A stretch of 64,000 bases of DNA from JAGLOK01 sp963675575 (GCA_963675575.1 OY776378.1:744001-808000), one strand, 5' to 3'. Positions 52,556-61,449 are shown, counted from the stretch's first letter. The notes: generated by a model from the sequence alone, not told the origin. Numbers and translations are program-made.

Positions 52556-53878
52556 TTATTTTGATTTGAATCTTTCATCAAACATTTCAAGCACTACAGG
52601 TGTCAGATATTCCTCTGTAACGCCGTCTTTTACGCTTGAAGTGTAAAATTCGACTGTACGCTTATCATAACCTTCTTTATCCGGCATGTAGCCAACCCGC
52701 TCTTCAGTGTGTGTTACAATCATTGCGTCTTTCAGAGGAACGGCTTCTTTCAAACGGATTCCGATTTCACAGCATAGTTCGCAATTCATCCCGATGTACG
52801 CATAGTCGTCAAGTGTTAGAAGCCTGACTTTGAGCTCAATGGGATCGGCATCTTCAATTGTATATTTTCCGCGTCCGCCAATATGTTTGCCGGGTCCGTT
52901 CGCGTCCTTGTCTTCAAATACCAACTTTTGACCGGGCAGTGATATAACACGGTCAATTATTGAGATATTCATGGTAGACTTCATCCTCGGCACATTGCCC
53001 AAAAGGCGAATAATATCAACAGCTTGCGTTTGCGCAAGATGTTCGCATAAGGCCCATGCTCCATAACCCATATCGTAAGCAAGCTCGTGAGATTTATCGT
53101 GATTATATTTTTGATATTGGCAGAAAAAGATTGGGTTTTGGTTGCCGGCCGCGCCGCTTGTCCATAAGAAAACAGCGCCGTCATTTTTATAGCGTTCTTC
53201 AAGATATTGGCTCTCAATTCCCGGCAGATCACCTGCGATGAGAAACTTCGCGTTTTTCTCGTCTTTTTTTAGAAAACAGCATGTTCCATGAACTGCGTAG
53301 TTGGAGTAAGCGGCGATTAGTTTGCCGTCGTAGTCCTCAACCTTGAGCACTGACAATGTTTTATCTGATGCTCCGTCGAAATCACGTCCCTGTCCCCAAA
53401 GTCCGTCCTCGAAGAGCTGATCTCTATTTACGTTAATATAGCTGTTGCCTTTGGCAAGACCATATCGCGCCGGGCGCATAGTCGAAATTGCTTCCGAAAC
53501 GCATTTGATTGTTTGTTCAATAATAAAATCACCGTATTGTTTAGCCCATTTATAGATTTTCGGGTCGGCAATTACGGCGTGATGGTCAAGCGAAAAAGTG
53601 GGCGCTTCGTGCGAATGAGTTGCGGCAAAATTTATGTTGATAGGGTCTAGACCACAGTTTTTTTCAAGAGCATTTCGAATATCATTGGTACGGCTCATAT
53701 CAGGAGCATCATATGTAATCATAGCTATTTTGCGTTCACCATTGTCAAACACGAGTGCGCGAACATATAAGTCGCTGTAAACACCCTCCAGCAATATGTT
53801 GAAATTTGAAAGCGCCGGCATTAAGTCGTTCGTCGGTGTAATACATGCTTTTGCTGCACCTGCAAGAAGTTTTGCCAT
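52556..53878 (-). CDS. Second neutral-ceramidase-domain protein, cytosolic
   Basis: A 440-aa protein with the PF04734-type fold: GAAKACITP start, a His pair in AATHSHEAP, SNYAVHGTCCF and GDLPGIESQYLEERY. It is a diverged paralogue of the protein at 44910-46265. No signal peptide and no C-terminal Ig domain. The N-terminal metal-binding His region is conserved, so it is likely an active amidase or esterase. It ends in a run of acidic/aromatic residues. It is transcribed alone on the minus strand, convergent with the esterase operon. A GGAGGATAAC site precedes the ATG. Confidence 0.82.
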   Translation of the reverse strand: MAKLLAGAAKACITPTNDLMPALSNFNILLEGVYSDLYVRALVFDNGERKIAMITYDAPDMSRTNDIRNALEKNCGLDPININFAATHSHEAPTFSLDHHAVIADPKIYKWAKQYGDFIIEQTIKCVSEAISTMRPARYGLAKGNSYINVNRDQLFEDGLWGQGRDFDGASDKTLSVLKVEDYDGKLIAAYSNYAVHGTCCFLKKDEKNAKFLIAGDLPGIESQYLEERYKNDGAVFLWTSGAAGNQNPIFFCQYQKYNHDKSHELAYDMGYGAWALCEHLAQTQAVDIIRLLGNVPRMKSTMNISIIDRVISLPGQKLVFEDKDANGPGKHIGGRGKYTIEDADPIELKVRLLTLDDYAYIGMNCELCCEIGIRLKEAVPLKDAMIVTHTEERVGYMPDKEGYDKRTVEFYTSSVKDGVTEEYLTPVVLEMFDERFKSK

Positions 53879-54048
53879 CGTTATCCTCCATTTTTTTTAG
53901 CTACCTTACTTATTATAGTTAAGTAGCCTGATTTATTTATATAAGTATATGATAGGATGATTTAGTTTTAAAGCAGTGACTGTAAAGAAAATGTGCATAA
54001 AATTAATATTTTTTACATTAGATTACTTATTATGCCGAGTATATTTTA

Positions 54049-54074
54049 AAGAGACTCAAATATTTGAGTCTCTT
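54049..54074 (-). terminator. Terminator of the minus-strand Dpp-like operon
   Basis: A perfect 26-bp palindrome with arms of AAGAGACTCAAAT and ATTTGAGTCTCTT. Read on the minus strand it is followed by TTTAAAATA, 30 bp after the last ATPase gene. Confidence 0.75.
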
Positions 54075-54104
54075 GCTGTATATTACGATTATTTTCGTTT
54101 TTAA

Positions 54105-55067
54105 TCAGTATAAGTGACAGGCGCAAAAGTGGGAAGGAGATATCTCCTTCATTTCGGGCTCGACAGTGCGGCATATAGACATTGCACTGTCGCAGCGCGT
54201 GCAAAAACGGCATCCGATTGCATTGCTGATAGAGAGATCTCCGGCAAGAGGGGTATGTTCGCGTGCGCGATTAAGCTGGGGATCCGGAATGGGAACGGCG
54301 GATAACAATGCTTTTGTATAAGGGTGCGCGGCACGGAATCCAATCTCTTCGCTTGTGCCCAATTCAACAAACTTTCCTAAATACATAACTCCGATTCTGG
54401 TGGATATATGCCGAACAACGGATACATCATGGGAAATGAACAAGTATGTTAAGTTAAGCTTTTCTTGCATATCTTCCAAAAGGTTGATTATTTGTGATTG
54501 GCAAGAAACATCCAAAGCGGAAACCGCTTCATCACAGACAATAAACTCCGGATTTACCGCTAAAGCTCGGGCAATTCCTATTCTCTGAAGCTGTCCGCCG
54601 GAAAACTCTGCGGGGTAGCGAAGCGCGTGCTCGGCACTAAGCCCAACCTTATCAAGAAGCTCCAGAACGATGTCTGTTCGTTCGCGTCTGGACTCGCCAA
54701 TATTATTGACCCTTAACCCTTCCTCAACACTGTCGCGGATCCGTGAACGTGGATCTAGAGATCCTGCGGGATCCTGAAAAATAATTTGCATCTTTTGGCA
54801 ATAATCTTTTGTTTTAATATTCGTAATATCATTGCCATCATATAAAATCTTTCCAGATTCAGGCGCGATGAGCCTTAGGAGTACGCGGCCAAGGGTTGAC
54901 TTTCCGCAGCCGGATTCACCAACCAGGCCAAGAGTCTCTCCGCGCGCTATGCTGAAGCTGACATCATCCACTGCCCGCACAATGTTCTTTTTTCTGAGGC
55001 TTTGTTGTACGGTGAAATATTTTTTGAGGTTATGAGTTTGCAATAATATATTATCGTTGTTACTCAT
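54105..55067 (-). CDS. ABC ATPase (DppF/OppF-like) of second importer
   Basis: A 320-aa nucleotide-binding subunit. Walker A GESGCGKST, signature FSGGQLQR, Walker B FIVCDEAVSALD (Ala for Pro), switch His in ISHDVSVV, Cys motif GCRFCTRCDSAMSIC at the end, where a cluster is likely bound. It overlaps the upstream ATPase gene by 8 bp. Last gene of a four-gene operon lacking a binding protein. Confidence 0.93.
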   Translation of the reverse strand: MSNNDNILLQTHNLKKYFTVQQSLRKKNIVRAVDDVSFSIARGETLGLVGESGCGKSTLGRVLLRLIAPESGKILYDGNDITNIKTKDYCQKMQIIFQDPAGSLDPRSRIRDSVEEGLRVNNIGESRRERTDIVLELLDKVGLSAEHALRYPAEFSGGQLQRIGIARALAVNPEFIVCDEAVSALDVSCQSQIINLLEDMQEKLNLTYLFISHDVSVVRHISTRIGVMYLGKFVELGTSEEIGFRAAHPYTKALLSAVPIPDPQLNRAREHTPLAGDLSISNAIGCRFCTRCDSAMSICRTVEPEMKEISPSHFCACHLY

Positions 55068-56079
55068 TGGCTGACACCTCCTTGGAATTCATGCTGGAGT
55101 CATGCAGCCAGCAGCTGGATCTGTGTCCGTATGAGAGGTCAGTCTCAGGGGGGACTTTGGTTTTGCATATTTCCATGCAGGATTTGCATCTTGGGTGGAA
55201 GACACAGCCTGTAGGAGGGTAGAGAGCATTTATTGGATCACCCTCGATTGGTACAAGTTTCTCATATGTTTTAAAATCTACCCGTGGCATGGCTTTTAGC
55301 ATGCCCTTGGTGTATGGATGTGCAGAAGCATAAAAAACATCGTCAACTGAGCCTTGTTCCATAACAGTTCCGCCATACATAATGGTGACCTTGTCGCAGA
55401 TATCGGCTACAAGTCCAAAGTTGTGAGTAATAAAAATCATCGCCATGCCTGTTTGTTTCTGTATCTGTTTCAGTAAGCGGATAATTTGATCTTGAATAGT
55501 GACATCGAGCGCGGTTGTAGGTTCGTCCGCAATCAAAAGTTTGGGCTCGCAAAGAAGAGCCATTGCAATTACCACTCTTTGGCGCATACCGCCTGAAAGT
55601 TCATACTGATACTGCTTCATTAGCTGCTTGGGGTTACGAATACCTACTGATTCCAGCATTGTGATGGACTGAAAAATTGCATCTCTGCGAGAAACACTTC
55701 GGTGGCTTCGAATTGTTTCTGTGAGCTGATGACCTATTGTAAAAACAGGATCTAAGCAAGACATAGGGTCTTGAAATACCATTCCGATGTCACCACCACG
55801 CAATTGTTCCATTTCGCGCTGAGATAATGAGAGAAGATCTCTTCCCTCAAAATGTATACTGCCTCCGTCAATTTGCCCGGGAGACTTCAAAAGCCCCATG
55901 ATTGAATAGGCTTCAACACTTTTTCCGCTACCGGATTCTCCGATAATACCCATCACCTCACCGCGTCGAACATCGTAGCTGATGCCGTTTACGGCATGCA
56001 TTACTCCTCGTGGTGTTGGGAAAGAAACTTTTAGATTTTCTACCTCAAGCAGCGTGCCGTTATCATTTAATTGCTGCAT
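55060..56079 (-). CDS. ABC ATPase (DppD/OppD-like) of second importer
   Basis: A 339-aa nucleotide-binding subunit. Walker A GESGSGKSV, signature LSGGMRQRV, Walker B LLIADEPTTALD, switch His in ITHNFGLV, Cys motif CVFHPRCKSCMEIC. AGGAGGATAAA lies before the ATG. With its neighbour it forms the ATPase heterodimer; genes are tightly packed. Confidence 0.93.
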   Translation of the reverse strand: MQQLNDNGTLLEVENLKVSFPTPRGVMHAVNGISYDVRRGEVMGIIGESGSGKSVEAYSIMGLLKSPGQIDGGSIHFEGRDLLSLSQREMEQLRGGDIGMVFQDPMSCLDPVFTIGHQLTETIRSHRSVSRRDAIFQSITMLESVGIRNPKQLMKQYQYELSGGMRQRVVIAMALLCEPKLLIADEPTTALDVTIQDQIIRLLKQIQKQTGMAMIFITHNFGLVADICDKVTIMYGGTVMEQGSVDDVFYASAHPYTKGMLKAMPRVDFKTYEKLVPIEGDPINALYPPTGCVFHPRCKSCMEICKTKVPPETDLSYGHRSSCWLHDSSMNSKEVSANE

Positions 56080-56104
56080 TTTATCCTCCGTAATTACATT
56101 AATA

Positions 56105-57004
56105 TTAATTGCTGTTTCCTGGTTCCAGAGCGTCCCTTAATCCGTTGCCTAAAATATTGACTGACAGTACGAACATAACAATTGCAAGAGACGGGATTAG
56201 AGCCAGATAAGGGTATGAACGGAAATATGCTGATCCGTAATATACTAAGTTTCCCCACTCAGGCATAGGCGGGTTTATTCCAATCTGAAGATATCCCAAT
56301 ATTGTACAAGTTAACATAGTTTCAGAAAGGTTTGTTGTAAGCTGTATAAGAAGGGGAGCCATCAAATTGTGCAGGATGTGTCGAAATAATATACCAGCAT
56401 TGCTCACGCCTAAGGCGCGAGAGGCCACAATATATTCACAGCCCATAATATCCATTGCCGACGCGCGGATTAACCTTGCCACTGAAGGTATGGCGGCAAT
56501 CGCAAGTGCGTACATGAATTTTCCGTTTCCCCAGCCTAAAGCGGCTTCGATTACAACTGCCAGAAGAAAGCTTGGAACAGATGACAAAAGATCTATCAGC
56601 CTCATGATGAAAAAGTCCGTTTTGCCTCCGGAAAAACCGGATATAAGACCTATCAAAGTTCCCGCTACCGCCGCTATCAGTACAGCAGTGAATGATATGC
56701 GAAGCGTATTACGCCCACCGTAAAGAATCCGTGCGAGCAAATCACGCCCCAGAATATCTGTGCCGAGCACATGCTCTAGGCTGGGACCCTGAAATCTTTC
56801 TGCAAGGTCCATATAAGTATAGCTGGCTTTTGTCACAAAAGGCGCAAATATGCAGAGCAGACAAATAGCTATGAGTACAAACAGGCTAATCATTGCCGCT
56901 GGATTTTTACTAAGCTTTTTCCATGCATCGTGCCATGCGCTTCCGCTGACATATTTCCCGGTTTCTTTGTATAGTTTTTTGTATTTTTTTAGTTCAAATT
57001 TCAT
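56105..57004 (-). CDS. ABC permease (DppC/OppC-like) of second importer
   Basis: A ~299-aa membrane component with the DppC/OppC layout: a long cytosolic N-terminus, first helix (MISLFVLIAICLLCIFAPFV), LGTDILGRDLLARILYGGR, and the coupling region near GCEYIVASRALGVSNAGIL. ATG 57004 is the first methionine after the permease overlap; TTG 57031 or GTG 57013 would lengthen it by up to nine residues. Confidence 0.92.
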   Translation of the reverse strand: MKFELKKYKKLYKETGKYVSGSAWHDAWKKLSKNPAAMISLFVLIAICLLCIFAPFVTKASYTYMDLAERFQGPSLEHVLGTDILGRDLLARILYGGRNTLRISFTAVLIAAVAGTLIGLISGFSGGKTDFFIMRLIDLLSSVPSFLLAVVIEAALGWGNGKFMYALAIAAIPSVARLIRASAMDIMGCEYIVASRALGVSNAGILFRHILHNLMAPLLIQLTTNLSETMLTCTILGYLQIGINPPMPEWGNLVYYGSAYFRSYPYLALIPSLAIVMFVLSVNILGNGLRDALEPGNSN

Positions 57005-57965
57005 ATTCGCCACTCTTTCCCGGCTTTGCAAAAGAGCCTTTTGTATATTGAAGCTTAAATTGAGGGTTTACAAACGCATATAGAATGTCGGCAATCACAC
57101 TTACCAACGATAGCATAATAGCTATGATTACGGTGGAGCCTAATAAAGCATTGGAATTTCGTTTTGAAATCGATTCCACTAAATAGAAACCTACTCCTGG
57201 TATGCTGAAGAACCTTTCAACAACAAGTGCTCCGCATAAAAGTTGAGCAGCCAAAGTATTGAGAACGGAAATAACCGGAACAAGCAGATTTTTAAGTGCG
57301 TGACAGTATACAACGCTTCGCTCTTTCAGACCCTTGGAACGTAAGGTTGTTATATATTGCTGGTCCAAGACCGAAAGCATGCTCGACCTTGTCATACGAG
57401 CTACCGCAGCTATTCCCCCAACGGATAGCGACACCGTGGGCAGTATCAGCGATGTTGGCTCCCGAAAGCCAAAAGATGGCAGCCAGCCAAGCGCTAAAGA
57501 AAACAAGAGTACCATCATCAACGCCAGGATATAAATTGGTATAGACGAAAGCAGGACGGTAAAAAACGTGATTATATTATCCTGCCATTTGTTTTGATGT
57601 ACTGCCGCGTATATACCTGCCGGAATTCCGAGTAAAAGCGTGGCCGCCAAACTTAATCCTGAAAGAGTGAGAGTCAGATTCACCCTTTGCCTAAGCTCGT
57701 CTTGGACATTCAAGCTGTTTTGGGATGATGAGCCAAAGTTTAAACCTGTAAACACTTCATAGCAATACCGAATGTACTTTGTGAAAAAACTATCGCTTAA
57801 GTTAAAAAACTTAAAAACCGAATCCAGTACGTCGCCGTCCTTGTAAGATTCCAGATTGCGCGGACTTGATCCGGGCAACGCATAAAGCAGAATAAATATG
57901 ACTAGGATTATGGCCAGTACAATAGGTATGATTAGAAGTATTCTCTTTATAAAATACCAAAACAT
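56994..57965 (-). CDS. ABC permease (DppB/OppB-like) of second importer
   Basis: A 323-aa membrane component: first helix (IIPIVLAIILVIFILLYAL), a family loop and the coupling segment TTLRSKGLKERSVVYCHALK. The ATG at 57965 is chosen because AAGGGG lies 6 nt upstream; the longer frame from 58058 contains an inverted repeat and no ribosome site. No substrate-binding-protein gene precedes or follows, unlike the first importer at 34.6 kb. The system may borrow that protein or another encoded outside the window. Confidence 0.92.
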   Translation of the reverse strand: MFWYFIKRILLIIPIVLAIILVIFILLYALPGSSPRNLESYKDGDVLDSVFKFFNLSDSFFTKYIRYCYEVFTGLNFGSSSQNSLNVQDELRQRVNLTLTLSGLSLAATLLLGIPAGIYAAVHQNKWQDNIITFFTVLLSSIPIYILALMMVLLFSLALGWLPSFGFREPTSLILPTVSLSVGGIAAVARMTRSSMLSVLDQQYITTLRSKGLKERSVVYCHALKNLLVPVISVLNTLAAQLLCGALVVERFFSIPGVGFYLVESISKRNSNALLGSTVIIAIMLSLVSVIADILYAFVNPQFKLQYTKGSFAKPGKSGEYEI

Positions 57966-58028
57966 AAAAAACCCCTTATGAAAATGCGTATAAACAAAAT
58001 GTGCATTTTCTGTAAATATATCATAATG

Positions 58029-58059
58029 GGTGTCATGCGTCAATTTTGCATGTGACACC
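58029..58059. promoter_or_regulatory. Inverted repeat upstream of the second importer
   Basis: GGTGTCATGC (58029-58038) pairs with GCATGTGACACC (58048-58059) around a short loop, with a 2-nt bulge. It lies between the MATE and DppB-like genes and could be an operator or an end-of-transcript hairpin for the MATE gene, since it has no T-tract. Confidence 0.4.
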
Positions 58060-58228
58060 TAATAAACATTATTGTAAGCGTCGATTTGCACATTAATTTT
58101 TGCACACTTCGCTTATTTTTTCGCGTATTTTAGCTCAAGTTAAACTATAATTACCCGTTGAATCCCCAACTAAGATACAATTTCTTAATCTGGCTACTAG
58201 AATCAAATTGCCATTGTTTTTTTCTGGT

Positions 58229-59605
58229 TTACTCATACAGAAGCTTCCTTGTTCGCCATTTTCCGCTTGCAAAGTAGTAGAAACAAATAATAGCTGGCAG
58301 CGAGCGCGCCATAACGTTACCCCAAAAATACCCTATTACTTCCATGTCAAACACATGTACGAACAATAAAATAAATCCAATTCTGCATACTACGCCATCC
58401 AAGATGCCTATAAATAGATTTAATAGTGCAAAACCTGAGCCTGTTACCATAGCCTGCAACGAACCTACTGATGCAGACAAGAAAAAGGAAACGATCATAA
58501 TTCTCAAATAAACTACACCGAAATTAATTACATCTGGGTCGCTCGTGAATATTCCGTATACTAACTTTGGCGCGAATACAGCAAATATTGTCGAAACTGT
58601 TGCAACGGCTAATCCGCATGCCCATGTCAGCAATATAACGTTTTTCGCACGATCAGGCTTTCTTGCACCTAAGTTTTGACCAACCATCGCGGCAGCAGCT
58701 GCCATAACTCCGGATGTGAAAACATTCAAAAACTTTGTGATTTTATTTCCTATGCTGTTTGTTGCAGAGGCCACCAAACCATAGGAGTTTATACCTGCGC
58801 GCATCCAAAGCATGGAAGACATAATAAATATTGTTTTTATCAGCATGGGGATTCCCAGCTTCAAAATGACAAGCAGAGGCTCTTTCTTTATTTTGAAAAC
58901 CGACCAGTTTAGCTCAAACCCAAAATGATCCCGGTTTTTGTACATATAGATAAAGGATGCGATGAAAGCCCCAAACTGCGAGGCAATGGTTGCAACTGCT
59001 GTTCCGGCCGCACCTAAATGGAACACTGCGACTAAAATTACATCAAATATAATATTTACTACGGCGGCAACCATCACAAAAAGCAAAGGTTTTTTGGATT
59101 CGCCCATTCCCCGCAAGATACCGATAATGCAATTATATCCGAATATAAAAGGCATTCCCAAAGCTGTTATTATCATATAGGATGAAGCTTGAGAAAACGC
59201 TTCATCAGGACAATTTAACATGCTTAATATCTGTTTGTTAAAAGTGATTGCTCCAAATGCGGTTATTAATGAAATCAGCATCATGAATGAAATCAAGGTA
59301 CCCATTGTGTCTCTTAATTTTTCGGAATTTTTTGCTCCTACCAACTGGGCGATGTAAATTTGCCCCGCGGAGGCAAAAGCGTTGGCGATAGGTGTCATCA
59401 TATCCGAAAGTTCGCCGCCTGTTGATACACCCACAGTTCCCGTGCTGCCAACAAACTGTCCTATGATAATCAAGTCGACCACAGAGTAGAGCTGTTGAAC
59501 AAGGTTTGTCAAAACTATTGGAATCGCAAACATCAGCAATGTTTTAAAAAGCGGGCCTTCGGTTAAATTTATACCCACTCTGTTTGTGCTTAAAGATTTT
59601 GCCAT
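58229..59605 (-). CDS. MATE family efflux transporter
   Basis: A 458-aa multidrug and toxic-compound extrusion protein with 12 hydrophobic segments in two six-helix bundles. The family pattern appears twice: VDLIIIGQFVGSTGTVGVS in the first half and SSMLWMRAGINSYG in the second. GQN and PIAN motifs near the loops are kept. It probably exports a cation-like compound using Na+ or H+. The ATG at 59605 is chosen for the AAGGAAA site 7 nt upstream; the preceding TTG is not needed. Its promoter is covered by a 19-bp palindrome, pointing to MarR-like control. Confidence 0.92.
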   Translation of the reverse strand: MAKSLSTNRVGINLTEGPLFKTLLMFAIPIVLTNLVQQLYSVVDLIIIGQFVGSTGTVGVSTGGELSDMMTPIANAFASAGQIYIAQLVGAKNSEKLRDTMGTLISFMMLISLITAFGAITFNKQILSMLNCPDEAFSQASSYMIITALGMPFIFGYNCIIGILRGMGESKKPLLFVMVAAVVNIIFDVILVAVFHLGAAGTAVATIASQFGAFIASFIYMYKNRDHFGFELNWSVFKIKKEPLLVILKLGIPMLIKTIFIMSSMLWMRAGINSYGLVASATNSIGNKITKFLNVFTSGVMAAAAAMVGQNLGARKPDRAKNVILLTWACGLAVATVSTIFAVFAPKLVYGIFTSDPDVINFGVVYLRIMIVSFFLSASVGSLQAMVTGSGFALLNLFIGILDGVVCRIGFILLFVHVFDMEVIGYFWGNVMARSLPAIICFYYFASGKWRTRKLLYE

Positions 59606-59700
59606 CAAATTTCCTTCGTGAATTTAAAACTTTCTATAATATCAAAATCATACATTGGAACAATAATTGTATCCGTTGTTTTTTATAATATATCACACTA

Positions 59701-59719
59701 TAGTTGCAATTTGCAACTA
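59701..59719. promoter_or_regulatory. 19-bp perfect palindromic operator of the MATE gene
   Basis: TAGTTGCAA-T-TTGCAACTA, arms of 9 bp around one base. Read on the minus strand, the second TTGCAA can serve as the -35 box, with TATAAA (59687-59682) 16 bp later. A dimeric repressor, MarR-like in size and symmetry, would block the promoter. No repressor gene lies next to it. The rest of the 312-bp gap 59606-59917 shows nothing further. Confidence 0.6.
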
Positions 59720-59917
59720 ATAATGATAACATAATTATTAATTAAATTTGAATAGATATTTTCAAGAGAAAACATGGCAAGAGCGCAATATAATAATAGC
59801 TGGGCCAAAGGGATTATCTATTAGTGGACTGATTCTCTTTTTGCTATTTACTTAAAAAATATTTTTAGCACTAGCTGTTTAAATATATAATTATTATTTT
59901 ATTTTGGAGGAATTCTT

Positions 59918-60796
59918 ATGGTTAACATTAATGAACTGCCACTCAACAAACAATTTACACGCAGACTTGCAAAACCTGACACTTGGGTTATTAATTGCTA
60001 CAGCGAAAGTCAAGAAAGCCCAAATCCACACGTATTGGTAGGGGATACGCATGTGCTTGTTATTGATACAACAGAGACTAGGCTGGATTTAAGGAAGTAT
60101 ATATCCACTTATATATCGGATAAACCTATTATTGTTGCATGCTCGCACAGCCATGGAGACCACACACTTTCCAACGGTCAGTTTAATGATTGCCCTATAT
60201 ATATGACGCAAATCGCTTGGCAAGAGATACAGGTTAAACGCGTTGAGGGCTATGGAAAACGCGGGGAAGGGCATATTATGGGAGATTATGTTCCAATCAT
60301 TATTAAACCCGGCGACATAATTGACCTTGGTGGACGCGAAATAGAAGCTATTTCCTTTGGTGGCTGTCACAGCCCCGGAAGCATTGGCTATCTCGATAAA
60401 AAATACGGTATATTCTTTTCCGGTGATGAAATGGAAAGCGGTCAGTCACTTATGCAAGGCGAATTCAGGGGAGGCAATAACTGCGTTGAGCTTTATCGTG
60501 ACAATCTTTTGCATCTTAAAGAAAGAGCGGATGAGTTTGACATGATTTGTCCCGCTCATAACGGCACTCCGATGCACGCTATGATGGTTGATTTCTTTAT
60601 TGAAAACTGTGACAGGATTATGAGTGGTATTGAAGGAGATACTGATATAGCTTCTATGTCATATCTGCTGAATCCTCATGAAACAAGGTCCCCCGAAAGA
60701 GTTAAAGAGCTCAGATTCAATCCCAACGTCAGAAGAAGCGAATGGAAGGGTACTTCCATTGTTTATTCCTTGGACAGAGTGTTCAAGAAGAAATAA
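59918..60796 (+). CDS. MBL-fold hydrolase with complete zinc motif (HSHGDH)
   Basis: A 292-aa metallo-beta-lactamase-fold hydrolase, paralogue of the gene at 50390. The full H77-S-H-G-D81-H82 motif is present, with His in GCHSPGS, Asp in SGDEME and His in CPAHNGTP, so a dinuclear zinc site is expected. The common tail NPNVRRSEWKGTSIVY is shared with the paralogue (NPNFRRSEWKGSSIVY). No signal peptide. TTGGAGGA lies 7 nt before the ATG. Monocistronic, ended by a perfect hairpin. Substrate unknown. Confidence 0.9.
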   Translation: MVNINELPLNKQFTRRLAKPDTWVINCYSESQESPNPHVLVGDTHVLVIDTTETRLDLRKYISTYISDKPIIVACSHSHGDHTLSNGQFNDCPIYMTQIAWQEIQVKRVEGYGKRGEGHIMGDYVPIIIKPGDIIDLGGREIEAISFGGCHSPGSIGYLDKKYGIFFSGDEMESGQSLMQGEFRGGNNCVELYRDNLLHLKERADEFDMICPAHNGTPMHAMMVDFFIENCDRIMSGIEGDTDIASMSYLLNPHETRSPERVKELRFNPNVRRSEWKGTSIVYSLDRVFKKK

Positions 60797-60867
60797 GCTT
60801 CACTTAATTGCCATTGCAACAAAATGTCAGAATAGTACGACTATATGTAATATAATAACTTTAGCGG

Positions 60868-60898
60868 AAACTCTTTGAAATTCAAAGAGTTTCTTGTT
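60868..60898 (+). terminator. Terminator after the MBL-fold gene
   Basis: AAACTCTTTGAA (60868-60879) and TTCAAAGAGTTT (60881-60892) form a long stem, followed by CTTGTTATT. Confidence 0.7.
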
Positions 60899-61337
60899 AT
60901 TATATAGAAATATAGGCTGGTTTATCAGTCAGGCTGGCTGGGATTTCACAAATGGAATGCATGAAGGAGAAGTCTATTTTTACTCACAAAATTCTCAGTT
61001 TAATTGGGATTCCGTAACGGGCGTTGCTATATCATCACAAGAAAAAGATGGCACTTCACCTGTCGAAGTCTGGGAAGTGGCTCAGCAAGATTTAGAGGCA
61101 AGTTATTCGGGTTTCAAATGGGAAAAAGAAGAACAAGTTTCTGTTGGAAATTATTTAGGCGCGCGGTATCATTTTTGGAACCGAAAAATGAAAGGCGATT
61201 GTATAATATGGGAAACAGAAAACCGATTGTATAAATGCGTTATGACTGCGGAAAAGAAAGAGTATCAAGATACTATTGACTTACTATTAGAATCGCTTAA
61301 AACGTTTAAGGTTCCAAGTGAAGAAAAAATTAATTAG
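60894..61337 (+). pseudogene. Probable N-terminally truncated protein of unknown function
   Basis: A frame of ~147 aa open from 60879, with TTG at 60894 or ATG at 60957 as possible starts and no ribosome site at either. The protein begins mid-domain (AGWDFTNGMHEGEVYFYS), with a pattern like a secreted small-domain protein, and ends in EKKEYQDTIDLLLESLKTF. There is no signal peptide and a terminator sits directly before it. I read it as the C-terminal remainder of a longer secreted or lipoprotein domain. Function not assigned. Confidence 0.5.
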
Positions 61338-61449
61338 AAAGAAATATTTAACTTATACGAGTTAAGGAGTGCCTCTTCACCCATTTGATAACCATCAAGC
61401 ATTATGATAAAATTATTTATATTATTTTATAATTTTTTTCGGGGGTTAA

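Noticed and set aside
57966..58058. N-terminal extension of the DppB-like gene
   Set aside because: No ribosome site, contains an inverted repeat; ATG 57965 has AAGGGG and a normal first helix.
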